Assembly (NCBI GenBank): GCA_021234155.1
Contig: JAJEKV010000050.1
Coordinates: forward strand, 9,662,085-9,726,084
DNA: 64,000 bases
Reading direction: 5' to 3'
Source of the DNA: Isoetes taiwanensis
Taxonomy: Eukaryota > Streptophyta > Lycopodiopsida > Isoetales > Isoetaceae
Shown here: positions 10,801 through 22,846 of the stretch, in pieces
Numbering within the stretch: position 1 is the first letter of the stretch
How the letters are laid out: every line of letters starts with the position of its first letter
The notes under the pieces: model-generated
Told to the model about the DNA's origin: nothing
The model's database searches: none
What the model saw: only the letters and a program-made list of their open reading frames with translations
Made by a program: the position numbers and the translations under genes

Positions 10801-11292
10801 CAACTTGCATTGCCTAAGAAGAAGAATGGCCTCAAATCATTAGAACACTTTGTATTCACAACCGAAGCTGCATTAACAGGGGCAGATGAGGTAAGAGCAT
10901 TGTCGCAACTTATCAGAGATGGTAAAGATACATTGTGCGTTATATTTAATGAACATGTTGTGATACGTAACGACAGAATCAATATCCGTGCAATTTAGTG
11001 TTGGCTCATCTCAAGATCATTTATGTAGTGTGGATTGGAAGAAATGGCCATATTCTGATCAACTCTCTTGCGTGTCAGCCACTCACATGGTCTTTGCTCT
11101 AGTGTGGATTCGGTTCAACAGAATTGGGTTTATGTGTATGATCCATTTACATATTGTACACGTAATTTGATATGCCCTTGCGGTGGTTTTGAGTGGTCCT
11201 CTATTCGGGATGTGTGTGCTGGTATACAAAGACAAAGAGATGGATGGAGAGCAGCGTTTTCTGGAGGAAACAATTCATTTCCTCTTGTTTAG
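10801..11292 (+). pseudogene. Unidentified coding relic
   Basis: There are two open segments. The first contains LKSLEHFVFTTEAALTGADE and FNEHVVIRNDRINIRAI (10820-10996). The second, after frameshifts, contains VYDPFTYCTRN and CPCGGFEWSSIRDVCAGIQR (about 11133-11240). The composition looks protein-coding, and the CPCGG cluster could bind metal. I do not recognise the family, and the frame changes suggest decay. Confidence 0.35.
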
Positions 11293-11299
11293 AAACCAA

Positions 11300-12480
11300 G
11301 ATTTGTGGCGAGGCTTGCAAGAGCATTATAGTAGAGATGTAGTTGCTGTGGTTATTGCATAGTTACTGCATACCTTTAGTCGTGGGTAATGAGGATGAAA
11401 CCAGGTCTTATGTGCTGCAGGTATTGTGGTAGTGTCTTTATGCATGGTAGATAACCATCTCTTGTTGCCAAGAAGGGATTACAAATATTTTTGATGATGT
11501 ACTGATCAATAAAATCCTTCTACGTGTTCTGTTTGCATAACGGTATGATGGATTTTTGAAATGGATTGCCTTTTATGGCCATATTGTTATGTGCCTCAAA
11601 CCAGGCCTGATTTCAATTTTGCATTAATTTGCAGAATGCAGCTCTGTACTTAATACTTACTGAATTTTTGAGAAAGAATCCTTTAATTTGTTGGATTTTT
11701 TTATAGAATTTTAACCCAAAATTCTGCCTCAAACTAGAATGCAGCACAATAGCGGGCAGGTTTTGGACGAAGGGATATGCATCCCTCTCAAGTGATGAAA
11801 GTAATTTGGTGATGAAAATGAATTCAAACGGTTAATTGAGGGGCTAAAATCTCTTTGGCAATTCATTGCCTCTCTTCATGCTGCACTTTGTTTGTTGGGG
11901 TTAATATGTTGTGTTAGTTTCATCATGGGACGATATGGCATATTGTTAAGCGGTTTTGAATGTGTTAGATCATGCAAAAAAAACTACAAAGTAAAATGTA
12001 TAAATTGTAAAATGGCTTCTTTCAGCATCCAAGCCTGAGATTGGCACTTCTCTGTATAATATCTTAACAGTGTATGGTCTTTCTGAGTTTACAGGACAAA
12101 TGAATCCATAGGCCTTGCCTTCTCTGGTTTATATTTTTCTTAGTAACTCCATACAAGTACTCTTGTGCCACACAGAGTTGCGAGTAAATGTGATTAACTC
12201 AGCATTCACATTATAGTGGCATGGTACAATGTGGCTTCACATAGTTGACATTTTACATCAGAGGATAATGTTTAGCACAAAGGCACATGCTCTATAGATG
12301 AGGGAAATGAATAGTTAGACCTTGAATTTAGGCTCTACTATGTTAGGAAGATGTGATCACCAGGAGAACTGTTTGCATTGCCCATGTAATTGATATCAAG
12401 GACTGTGCTTCCAAACTACACATAGAGAAAGCTACAATTAAAAACTTATCCAAAACATGATAAGTAAATTTTAAACTTAC
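11300..12480. other. No gene recognised
   Basis: AT-rich sequence with stops in all frames. I see nothing supportable. Confidence 0.4.
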
Positions 12481-12512
12481 AGTAAAATGATCAAGTAAAT
12501 CATGATCCATAA

Positions 12513-12800
12513 CTCACCTTCATAAATAATGCGAACAATGTCGACCCATTCTGGAACAAGTTCCCTGAAAATGACTCCATCTCGACGTGCATCAAGTATG
12601 GTCAATGAACTTAAAGTCATAAAAATATGTCAGGATACTTTCCTGAATGGAACCTGATATAATGACGTTATCTTTCAGCTATGAGATGTTCCAACAAAGG
12701 AAGTTAGCTAATCTTAAATAAAGGTGGAAGCACTCTCTAAGCATCTCTGCCTCTGATTGTGACTGCTCCTTGATGTGTGATGTCTGAAAAAATGTTATGC
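12513..12800 (-). pseudogene. Exon-like segments, gene unidentified
   Basis: The minus strand has an exon-like piece (ILDARRDGVIFRELVPEWVD...) ending in a good donor (GAAG|GTGAGT, about 12518). Upstream is another open piece after a TTTTTTCAG acceptor at about 12785 (SHIKEQSQSEAEMLRECFHL). The ELVPEW motif is reminiscent of the C-terminal region of the replication licensing factor CDT1, but this is a weak resemblance over about 12 residues. No further exons were found nearby, so it is probably a gene fragment. Confidence 0.3.
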
Positions 12801-13094
12801 ATGTAAGATGTTTTTTCGCAGCATTGTAGAACCAATTCCATAGCATAGCATGTGATTAAATACCTATTTTAATTTCTCTCTCACCTGATATATCGAAAAA
12901 AAAAATGTTTTTTTATTGTTCGATAGACCTAGATCTGAACAGAACATGCTATAATAAATGGCTACAAATCAAAGACAACCTAATTGTTAAGTATGTGGGT
13001 CTTTTTGCCTTTAATTAACCTGCACAGCTTCGAAAGAAAACTCAAAACTCTTGCACTAAGAAAATGGCACCCTCTGTTCATAGCATTCACACGG

Positions 13095-13310
13095 CTTCAA
13101 ACACAAAAGAAAAAAGACCCAACACGAAAAAATGATATAGAAACCATGAAAACACATTTCCAACACGAAAAGACGAAATAGAAACCATGAAAACACATTC
13201 TCAGGCCATCGGAGGGCAACCCCTCGTGCGTAGCATCTTGTTCTTTTAGCTTGTCTCCTCTTTCGTGTCTCCCTTTTTAGCTTGTCTCCTCTTTCGTGTC
13301 TCCCTATGTG
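13095..13310. repeat. Two short tandem duplications
   Basis: At about 13117-13200 a unit of roughly 40-47 bp (CAACACGAAAA..., ATAGAAACCATGAAAACACA) occurs twice. At about 13236-13304 a 34-bp unit (TTTTAGCTTGTCTCCTCTTT...) occurs twice. Confidence 0.75.
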
Positions 13311-15060
13311 CTGCCTATCTGGTTTGACAATCATTACTACCAAGCTTTTTAAGAACCTTTGCCCCAAAAGTTGCAAATGAAGTATTGCGTATTAAGGAAG
13401 AAAAAGGACTTGTGTCTTGCCTCTCAATCCAAAGTCCTTTGAGTTTCTCTCAGATGTTGGAGCAAAGCATGGAATGAGGGGGTAAAAGGAAAAACAATGC
13501 AAGTCATCTCTATTTCGTCACGCTTCAGCGGTCAATTTCAAAGTGCCCATTTCTGATCAGTTGAAAATAGTGACTACTTAACTCTAGTCTTTGCTCTATA
13601 TACTTAATTAAACGAATCTCACCATTCGTTTTTTCCATGTATTATGGCGTCAAGTTCAAGTTTTATTCCCTACCATTGATCTGGCAGATATTCCCGGCAT
13701 TGTGCCAGATCAATGGCCATTAAGATTTTCACCACAAATTAAAAAGCCACTTCCTATGGTGCAAATCGAACATATGGTTCCAAACTTTATTTCGATATAT
13801 ACATCACATAAAGCCATGGTTCAGAACTACATAGATTTACAGCCAAATAAGCATTATTCATACAACTGCATACACGCAACACAATACAAAGAAGAGCCCA
13901 TGGCATAAGCGTAGAGCCATGGCACTACCCAGCTCCTCTTAAGTATGTCCGACTGCGCAAAATTCAACTCCTCTTCAACTCTCGAGAAGAATTCAGGGGG
14001 CAAAATACGGAACTCTATTCCAAATCAGATTACTTCTGTTGTAACCCTGTTGCAGTGGCGAAATGAGGGGTTTCAACCCAGGGATTCCCACTCCCCTAAA
14101 CTACAGAATCGGTCTGCAGACCATGAAACCGGTCTGCCATCTCTCTGCGGGAAACCTCCAGGCTCCTCTATCTGTGCAAATTATCCACCTTTGAACATGC
14201 TCAAGCCTAATAACACCTTAGCTCTATGAATCCATTGTCTTTCAACCAAGACTCAATGTCCGGCTCACAATCAAGCTGCTCTTTTCTTCTTCCCTCCATG
14301 GCTCGGTCTACAATCGACAAAAGGAGTGGTCTATTGCTCCCTTTGCAGCTGCGCTAGTTGATCATAATCAAGATATCTGCTCCGACCCTTTAGAAACGGC
14401 CACAAAAGCCGTTGGCATTAAGGCTAGAGGATCGAACCTCGAGGCGAAGGCCGGAATCTCTGGCCCAACAAACCGGCCATCTCTGGCCCAGGCACGCGGG
14501 GCTGCGTTGGCCTCCCTTATTAGCCACGCTCACCAACATCCTCCATCGCTCCTCCAAGCTCCTGCGGAATCCTTGAGCGCTCCTAACATGGGAGAAATCA
14601 GAGTGGTTGGCCTCCACCATACCGACGCGTTCGCCTGCCTCTCCCAGACACCGCCCTCTGTACAAACACCACAGGGCAGGAAAGCGAATGGCTCGTGCCT
14701 TCCAAATTCGACTTCCTGCAATTCAACCTTCGCAAAAAAGACGCATGCAAAAAGGGAGTTGCAGCCCACCCAAAATAGCATGAAACACTCAAGCTCCTCT
14801 CACATGGCAAATTATACGATTTCTTACACAAATCATAGTCCAAACCACTGGTTGAAACCCCTATCCCAACCCAAAACGAAATTAGCACACTATATTATTC
14901 AGCACCATGTGTTTTTAAGTTGATGACACTTTTTCTATTGCACATGGCGTTTTAAGTCACATTGGACTCCATTCCATTTATGTGTGATGTACCTTGTTTT
15001 CAAGAACTATATATACAATATTAACGTTCAAGATAGATATATCAAATTTGTGTCTATTTG
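13310..15060. other. No gene recognised downstream of the aquaporin
   Basis: Several open frames overlap on both strands at 14390-14923, in a slightly GC-richer patch, with no recognisable motif. They may reflect decayed repeat sequence. Nothing is supported as a gene. Confidence 0.35.
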
Positions 15061-15071
15061 AGGAGCTCAAC

Positions 15072-16473
15072 TTAAATTTCTTGAAATTTGCACACCCCAT
15101 TCTTCTTGCCAGGTCCCTTGGCGCGCATCAGAGTGTACACTCCAGCACCTAATTGAGCTCCTAGAATTGGGCCAACTATATACACCCACAACCCTCTGTA
15201 GTTATTAGCTGCAACTGCTGGGCCGAAAGTGCGCACTGGATTCATTGATGCTCCAGAGACAGGCCTGTGACAAAAGTAGTAACAAATATATGAGCCCCTA
15301 AGGAACCTGATATTTTTATCAGTAAGTTTAAGAAATTATTTTGTTACGAACTGTTTGCTCACCTTGCTATCAAATTGTTGAGATACACAGTGGCCCCCAC
15401 AGCTATGGCAGCAAGCTCTCCAACCTGCATATGTAAGGCTCAGAACAGGTTGAAGATAGAAAATATTTTACTAGTGTTGCAAGGAACTCACAGCTCTAGT
15501 GTCAGTTGAGACCGAAGTTATAATAAACATTAATATGGATGTAACTAGCAGCTCAAAACAAAGGGACTGCATATCACCATTAGCAGGAACTGTCACACCT
15601 AGGCTTTCTGCAGGTGAATACAGAATCTTTAGTGCATATGAAGCCAATAAAGATCCCAGTGTTTGGGACACAATGTAGAAAGGAACCTGAAAAATAATCT
15701 TCAAGATCAGAATTTGAATATGCAAAAAAAGAACTTACAAACAAGTTTAAACATGCCCAGATCGGTCAGTAAGGTTATATTAGATATAGTAATCAGCAAG
15801 TAAAAATAATTGAACATGGAGGTAAAGAAAAATGCCCAGATCGGTCAGTAAGGGTCAGTAAGGTTATATTAGATATAGTAATCAGCAAGTAAAAATAATT
15901 GAACATGGAGGTAAAGAATAGAAACGAGGATAGGATTTAGGGTTAAAGCTTACATGGCCCCATGGGAAATGACGAAAAGAAGCAAAGGCAAGAGTTACTG
16001 CTGGGTTGATATGAGCTCCTGAAATATGCCCCGTTGCAAGAATAATAATTACAACTGGAAGTCCAGAGCCAGCAGCACAGCCCTGGATTCCAAGACTACC
16101 ACTTTGCTGATCAACTATACCAGTTCCTGCTGCCGCTATGAGCAGAATAAAGGTGCCTACAAACTCCGAAAAGCACTGTACAAAGATAGAACAAAACAGA
16201 GCATTCAGGATCAATTCAAGGAAATATAAAATAAGAAGCTATGAAGGTTTTAAATGGCAAACCTTTTTCATGATGGAAGCGCAAGATAGAACAAAACAGA
16301 GCATTCAGGATCAATTCAAGGAAATATAAAATAAGAAGTTATGAAGGTTTTAAATGGCAAACCTTTTTCATGATGGAAGCGCAAGGAGAGTCCTCTTCTT
16401 CCAGGGCGTCAGAAGAGCTCGCATCTTCGGGATCTGCGTCGATGTCATTGCGGAACTTGGTATAGCCAGGCAT
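15072..16473 (-). CDS. NIP-type aquaporin (five exons, intact frame)
   Basis: Major intrinsic protein of the nodulin-26-like (NIP) subfamily; NIPs carry water, glycerol, boric acid, silicic acid or arsenite across membranes. Exons on the minus strand are 16473-16363, 16175-15954, 15686-15492, 15424-15363 and 15264-15072, all with GT/AG borders, giving 260 residues with no stop. Residues 38-111 hold helix 1 ([18 protein letters not shown]) and the first half-helix [13 protein letters not shown] (NPA, 94-96). Exons 4-5 hold helix 5 and [12 protein letters not shown] (NPV, 205-207). The N-terminus is acidic (residues 11-29). By alignment to NIP5;1 the ar/R filter is Ser74-Asn193-Ala202-Arg208. 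An Arg (197) replaces the usual Gly before Pro198. Upstream sequence is open to a possible acceptor, so an extra 5' exon cannot be excluded. Confidence 0.9.
15753..15918. repeat. Tandem duplication in aquaporin intron 2
   Basis: A unit of about 78 bp (ATGCCCAGATCGGTCAGTAA ... GGAGGTAAAGAA) occurs twice back to back, with a small extra AGGGTCAGT in the second copy. It lies wholly inside the intron. Confidence 0.85.
16184..16386. repeat. Tandem duplication covering aquaporin exon 1 end and donor site
   Basis: A roughly 100-bp unit (GCAAGATAGAACAAAACAGA ... TTTTTCATGATGGAAGCGCAAG) is present twice. The unit includes the last codons of exon 1 and its splice donor, so an identical second donor lies inside intron 1 at about 16262. 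Confidence 0.85.
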
Positions 16474-16628
16474 GGCTGTGTGCGACTCAATGCCGGAGCT
16501 GAAAATACAAATGTTGCCAGGGATACTTTTTGTTACTTACTTTTTCTTCTCTTCTCAAGTTTGTTTCAAAAATAATCGTCTGTTCGTAAAGACACCGATG
16601 GAGGCACTCTCGCCACGTCTGCTCCCAG

Positions 16629-17113
16629 GACCATGGGGAGAAATCCTAGCCAGAATAAGATTATCGTATCAACTCTTGGTCTGTATCTTGCAACACTAGT
16701 GTTTGTCTTATGCTCTACATTTGTAAGTTGTAGGAGCATAGCACCATGAGATGATCTTTTGTACCTAAATAATGGAGTTTGTTAGTGCTAGAATTTCCCC
16801 TATGGCACATGCCAACTGGCCTTGGTACCTGTTGACAATATTATTCTCGCCACTTGCCTTCACCAACTGGATGACCATGGGGAGAATTCGTAGCCAGAAT
16901 CAAATTATCGTATCAACTCTTGGTCCATATCTTGCAAGACAAGTGTTGTCTTATGCAGTTGTAAGTTGTAGGAGTATAGCACCATGAGATGATCTTTTGT
17001 ACTTATATTTTGGAATTTGTTGGTGCTAGAATATCCCCTAAATGATGGCACATGCCAACTGGCCTTGTTACATGTTGACCATATTATCCTCGCCATTTGC
17101 CTTCACCACAACT
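16629..17113. repeat. Tandem duplication, 244-bp period
   Basis: Copies start at 16629 and 16873 (both GACCATGGGGAGAA) and end near CCTTCACCA. They diverge by small indels and substitutions. No coding content is supported. Confidence 0.85.
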
Positions 17114-18480
17114 GGAGGACAAATTTGTCAAATAACTTACCAATCGTGACATAATAAAATCATCAATTGCCAAAACCATCTCAAACATGTTTACGAAGTA
17201 TGTGTTGGTTATCCTAGTAAAATAACACTGCTCTTCAACGTGTCTCACTATTATAGGGTTAGCTTGCCTCGTGGCAAAATCGAATCCTAAAGCCCTTTTT
17301 CCACAACAGTCTTATTTTATGAGAAATCCTTTTGGGCTCCATGTCATACATAAGGCATGTCTTAAAATAATCAATTTTCCATTACTTTAATATAAGACAC
17401 ACGTCTTATTGATATAAGACGTGACTAGAAAAGACATGTCTTGAGAAGCTACCTTTTGTATTTCTGTTTCCAATTTGATTTCATTTGTCAACGTATAACT
17501 AGTTGATTAAAAGTTTACACCTTTTTAAAGACCCTCATGTCAATGTCTTGGTCCTCGTCATTTAAGGCCAGGTTTTATTCTTGTCCACTTATTTTACGAG
17601 GTTATACCCCAATACATTTCATTCCCAATTTGTTAATGCCAATAACAACTTATCAGCAGGGTGTTATGCCCATAAGATTCCTATTTTTCGACATGTGTTC
17701 GTCTATTACCATTCTGTTTGGTTTTGTTTATACAGAGTATGATGGAGAGCACACATCATATGATCGGGGGCAGATTCGGTATCCTTAGCAATGAAATCAT
17801 GCATTGGATATGCTCAAATCCATTATGCACGAATTCATTGATTTGAGAAAAATTACATTCTCATCTTGCTCCAAATAGCAAGACTGAAGCAATGAAGCTT
17901 TTAAGCGGCTCAATAATTTATAAATATATGAGCTTTGCTTACGGACGTCATTATCCCTAATATACATACTGATAGAACATACTCTGAAGATCAAGCTAGC
18001 CTACAATTAACGATAAAAGGTGAAGAAGATCAACAATGCGATGTTTCCTACCTAGAAAGCACATATATGCCACAACTCGATAAGAGCTTTTATAACTAAA
18101 CATCCATAACATCCATAACTAAAAAGAATCGCCATGGCGATGATTTCAAGGTCAAATGTGATTACATTACTGAAGTTTTATTACACTCAAGGATAGCATT
18201 CTGAAAACTTATAAGAATCATGGCTTTTTGTAGAACTCATTTTTTATCATATTGCTCTTTTGTACATTTCATAGAGATTGCCTTACAACGTCAAAATTTC
18301 AATCCCCTACAGCCCTATCCATTTGTTGTTGACCCAAGAGCAGGCAATTTTCAATATCTATTTCAAATAGCCTGGCTTATCTAGGATCTATTCACGGGGA
18401 TTTTGGCAACCGGTCAGTATAAGAAAAAAGAAAAGAAAAAGTTTGAGGGGGGAGATGATGGAGATGAATATTGTGGTTAA
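17114..18480. other. No gene recognised
   Basis: AT-rich. Around 17340-17440 there are several short palindromic motifs built on AAGACATGTCTT and TAAGAC(GT/AC)GTCTTA. Nothing else is supportable. Confidence 0.4.
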
Positions 18481-18504
18481 ATACCTTTAAAATAATTTAA
18501 GGTT

Positions 18505-18600
18505 GGAGATGAAGAGGCCGAAATGGATGGATGAAATGAAGGGGTCGAAATGGATGGATGAGATGAAGGGATTGAAATGAATGGATAAGATTAAGAGGTA
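18505..18600. repeat. Minisatellite, about 27-bp unit x3
   Basis: Three units of GAAATG(G/A)ATGGAT(G/A)A(G/A)AT... with AAGGGG/TCGAAA variants. The minus-strand translation gives repeated SSIHF(D/G)xFI. Confidence 0.75.
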
Positions 18601-18838
18601 CACTGTATAAGAATCTTGAGGAGCACGAGCTCCTCCTCTTTCCCCTGCCTCTATTTTGTTGGGTGGCAGCCTCCACATGATTTGGTTCAAGGACTGTCCA
18701 TGGTTCAGAGACATGGAGGGATCCTTATTTCGTTGTACTTCTTTTTTATTATATAAAGAGTTTTTTGGATATAATGAATTCTTTAATCTCTTGCTTCATT
18801 TCAATTCCTTCTGTTATGATTCAATGCCTTTGTAGCAG

Positions 18839-19196
18839 TCACCCAAATGATCTCTTCTTTGTCTTCTGAGGCCACCTATTTGTGGAGTGGGAAAATCTGG
18901 CAACAAAAATCTCTCGATCGTTCTCAGCAATATATTCTTTAAGAGCTTCCTGATTTTGCCCGAGCATCTTACTAAAGTCATCTCCTAGAGGACCATGGTG
19001 GCCTGTGATGCATAGTGCCAATTATTGTATTGAATTCTTGAGAAGGCCCAACACCCTCAACATTGTTCTCAGGCTCGTCCTTGTAATCCACTAGCGACTC
19101 GTGAGGAGGTAGCACAAAAATATCTTTCTTTAGTCTGTCCAATATTTCGGCATTGAGCAGTCGAGGAAAAAGAATTTTTACATCATATCTGGCCAA
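18839..19196 (-). pseudogene. Unidentified coding relic with a frameshift
   Basis: The minus strand has an open frame (ARYDVKILFPRLLNAEILDR, about 19130-19196) continuing to about 19015, then after a frame change GPLGDDFSKMLGQNQEALKE and IAENDREIF. The two parts read as one broken protein of about 120 residues. I do not recognise the family. Confidence 0.35.
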
Positions 19197-19199
19197 TCA

Positions 19200-21550
19200 T
19201 TCCATTTTTGCAGCTCATCTCCTATGTGGAATGATCGGGCCATCTGAGCAAAAAGCTAAGTTTTCGAAAGTTTACGCAAAAAAAAAGACCAAAGATTTTG
19301 AATGTTAATTTGACTACTACTGAGTATCTAAAACTATTCATATGGTGCAATGAATTATTGCCAACATAGTGTACAAGAAACCCCTTATCAAGAAGCTACA
19401 ACAACTTTGAAATCAAAATCTACTAATTGGATGGTTTGTTACTAGATCCAAAGAATTGCCTTCACGATTATTTGGACCTGAAATATCTTTCTGTTTTGTT
19501 TGCTTGCTTAAATGGAACGTTGTGGCGATTTTTCCAATCTTTTTCTTCTTAAAATAGGAATTTTATGAAGTCAATACCACCACTCTCAAGGTCAAAGTTC
19601 TGAAAGATGAGAAGCAATGGATCTTCTTGCCTAATGCTATATGATCCAAGGTTATGTCATGATAAATAGGTGGGTTAAGAGGGAACTGGGGAAGTTCAAT
19701 ATAATATTCCAGAAAGACCCACAAAGGAATTCTTTAAGAAGATGTTCCTTCAGTCTTTAAGAAAGAAAGAAAGACACTAAGATGAATCATCTAATGGACG
19801 AAATTCTTGCTGGCACCTGTTTCTTGAAGAGAAATCCTGAGTACTGGCCGCTTCGAATACAAGCAACGGGCATCAGACATAAGGACACTCACGTTAATGG
19901 AGAGAGAGATCCTCCATCATGTGAGCTAGAAGATAGAAGTGCAGTCAGCCATCTTCTAGGATTTGTTGTCCAGATATCCAGAATTCAAAGAAACATGATA
20001 AAGCTGTGCACTCAAGCAGGTATTCCATCTACTCTTGTATTTGAGCATGCCCAGCTGGTCTGTGTTGACATGCAAGTGTCTTAAATCAGATTGGACTGTG
20101 TAGTATCTTCAATTATATGTAAGCATCTCGTTAATTACTCGAGAGATGCACTTAGTCATAAGGGGGTACGAACGTCTATAGCCAAAAACATCCATAATAT
20201 ATTGATCTTTGAAAGCTAATTTAACCCCTAAAGTATGTATTTTGCCCCAGATAATGGTGAAAAAATCCTGGTAAGTATACAATATTGTAGCACATGTCCC
20301 ATACTGCAAACAATACTAAATCCCCCGGGGTTAATGACGACAGTGAAAATTAATCATCTGTTAATGCTTCTCCTTCCTGGCCACATGCCCAACTATTTTT
20401 ATAGTTTGTTACAGATCTAAGAAGGTGGCAATGTTTAGATTGGATCTTATGAGGAGCTAGGGTTCGAGAATAAGAAGCACATAACGCAATATAAGTACTT
20501 TGTCACTGATATCGTCGTATAATTAGACGCAAGACTAAAGTTCATATGTAAACACCTAAGATTGGATCTATGATTCTCTCTCCCAGATCATCCAAGAAAA
20601 AAGGCTCAGATATCTTCCTTTGAATTGACTGGTGATGAGGGGGCTGAGATAAGAAAGAAAAGAAGCACAGGAAGGTAGTATTCACAACAAAGATGAAATA
20701 TCGTTGGATGGGAATGGATGGCAATTTGCTATTTCAACCTCAAATGAAGACGTCTTATTCCTACTACATTGTGGAGCAGCAGTTTCTTTCTCAAGATGGA
20801 TGTGTGCTCGGCTTCTTTTCATCTAGTACATTTACAGGGGTTGTTCTAATTCAGGAGAATAAAAGCCTGGCTTTTGAATATGATGATAGAAAAAACGGCC
20901 CTTGACATTCACATCACTAAGAGTGCAATCGTATGAGATAACTTGGATGCGGTCCTCGATAGTTTTAATTTTTTGCCTGTATTTGCATCAAAAGGAACAA
21001 GATCTACTGGTGTGCGGACATCCTGCGGAGAGTCTCTGAAGGATCTCGTAAGAGTTTGCAAATGGTCATTATTTCTGGTCTTGTATGTCATGTACAGTGG
21101 AGCAGGGACGCAATCATATATACTGACACTCGTGAACCATGAAACACCCATGGGATAGCAGCTTTTATATTGCTCTAGTTTCAAAGATGTCCTTTCTGCC
21201 AGCTTTCTTTCTTTAGCTTGGTTGAACTTCAGTTCCTCTACAAAGAATATGCTATTAGTGTGGGGTTGGAGCAAGATAGGGACAAATATGTGATGAATTT
21301 TCTGAGGCCTTCTGCTTTTGCCTTTTTGGTTCTGGAAACCTGTCTTTCATATTGACGGGGGAAATAGGCATCAAGTCTGGTTGTGAACATGCAGAGGCAG
21401 AAGCGGAGTCATCAGTTCTTCTCTTTTTAAACACCATGCTTTGCCCTCGGTTTCTTCCATAGTAGGTCGTTTGTCCAAATCAGGTGATTTCCTCTTCGGG
21501 GATTCAGACAACTTTGGTGAAGAAGGCACTTGAGGACAGGGAGTAGGGTC
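19200..21550. other. Unassigned region with short open frames
   Basis: The longest frames are 19782-20084 (plus, 100 codons), 20909-21274 (minus, 121 codons) and a broken minus frame at 21255-21639 rich in Ser, Pro and Lys with a basic stretch (EPKRQKQKASE). None has a recognised motif or exon structure. They may be decayed gene or repeat sequence. Confidence 0.3.
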
Positions 21551-21552
21551 TG

Positions 21553-22357
21553 TGATATGAAGCAGGCTCGGGGGAGTGGTCCACAATGAAGGGCTAAGGC
21601 AATTACCATGGGTAGATAAAATTCCAATGGTTTAGACAAGGGGGCAAGTTATTTCAAATAACCATTAAAGCAAATGGGAAAATATCTATCTTTAGAAAAG
21701 GGGATGCATCAAATTATCTCCACGTTCAACTATTCTTCTGAACAAAAAGGGGAGGGGTCGGGCCAAGCTCAAAATAACGATTCTATGGATAGCGAAAACC
21801 TTTTTGCTGACAAAAAAAGGCAGATCAGACCACAAATAGGGATGTTGGCCAGAATTACGGACCAGAAGACCTATGTCATCAATTCGGATCTCAGCAACCC
21901 AGTTTTTGGATAGCCGCTTCAATTTCGACCTCTGTCGAAATCTGAGCCAGCTCAAGGCTTTGCATGGATTCCCTTTTTGCCCGCCTTGGCTGCTGAATCT
22001 TGTATGGAAGTAGGATTTTAAGCTCAGGCCCATTTCCGATTGCTTCAGAGCAGATTTGAGTCTATAATGAGTGTCATAAGATGAAAGGGAAAGTAGACTG
22101 TGATTGAGCCCATCTAATTCTAAGTCCTTTGATAATTGCCTTAAGCTGTGAATTCGGTTGGGCGGATAACGGCTGCTTCATCCTGCATTGTGGAAACAAT
22201 AAATCCTTGCTCTGGTAAAGAGCTAATATATAGTCTTCATTATTACATCTTGGCTTTGTGGCTCCAGGGAAATAAGCCTTGATTATTAGTTTGCCCGCCA
22301 TCTAGTTCTTGTATTGGATTGTTTTGGAAGCAAGAGATCTTCAGTTCATACTTTGAG
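21553..22357. repeat. Direct repeat, copy 1 (about 0.8 kb)
   Basis: Starts TGATATGAAGCAGGCT and ends CATACTTTGAGT. It is about 85-90% like 22847-23612 by eye, with indels. A minus frame of 113 codons (21692-22033) is also open in the other copy despite a deletion. The ends do not match LTR termini, so a segmental duplication is more likely than a retrotransposon. Confidence 0.8.
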
Positions 22358-22740
22358 TGTACCTTAGTAGATTGGTAATTACGATTGCAACGTAATAGGC
22401 CTGAACATGGTACACTAGTTGTGAATGCCTCTTGGTAGATTAGTAATTGCTGCAATGCAATAGGCTTGAACAAGAGTGCATGGTGTATATTTTTGAAGAG
22501 TGGTAATTGTGGTTGCAACAGAATAGATCTGACAAAAATTGCATCTGTATCACAGAGATACAATAGTTTTGTATCGCGAAAATACTGCATCACAAAGATA
22601 CAATTGTTTTGTATCGCTGAGATATTGTATCACAGAGATACAATTGTTTTTGCAGAGAAAAGAAACGCGGAGGTGTTAAAGAAATATGGTACTGCGGAAG
22701 TACAATAACATATATAACCGTTTCTTAAGTTCGCAGGTTT
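22358..22740. repeat. Spacer with two short-period repeats and hairpins
   Basis: At 22360-22535, three degenerate units contain GGTAATT..(A/T)TTGCAACG. At 22550-22650, a 40-bp period repeats CACA(G/A)AGATACAA, with hairpins GATACAA/TTGTATC at 22557-22575 and 22597-22615. A third unit (22637) has lost its right arm. Confidence 0.75.
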
Positions 22741-22846
22741 AAAAAACCTTCATGTTGCTTGTGGAACAACCACCTTAAGAAGGGATGGACTAAATTGGAA
22801 CGTACTTAGATGATCGCGGACGATCTCTTTAAGAAAAGATGGATTG

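Noticed and set aside
12513-12620. CDT1 gene
   Set aside because: Only a short ELVPEW-like match. Not enough to name the gene, so reported as an unidentified exon-like segment.
22540-22700. CRISPR-like array
   Set aside because: Only three units, no unique spacers of even length, and a plant nuclear context. It is an ordinary hairpin-containing tandem repeat.
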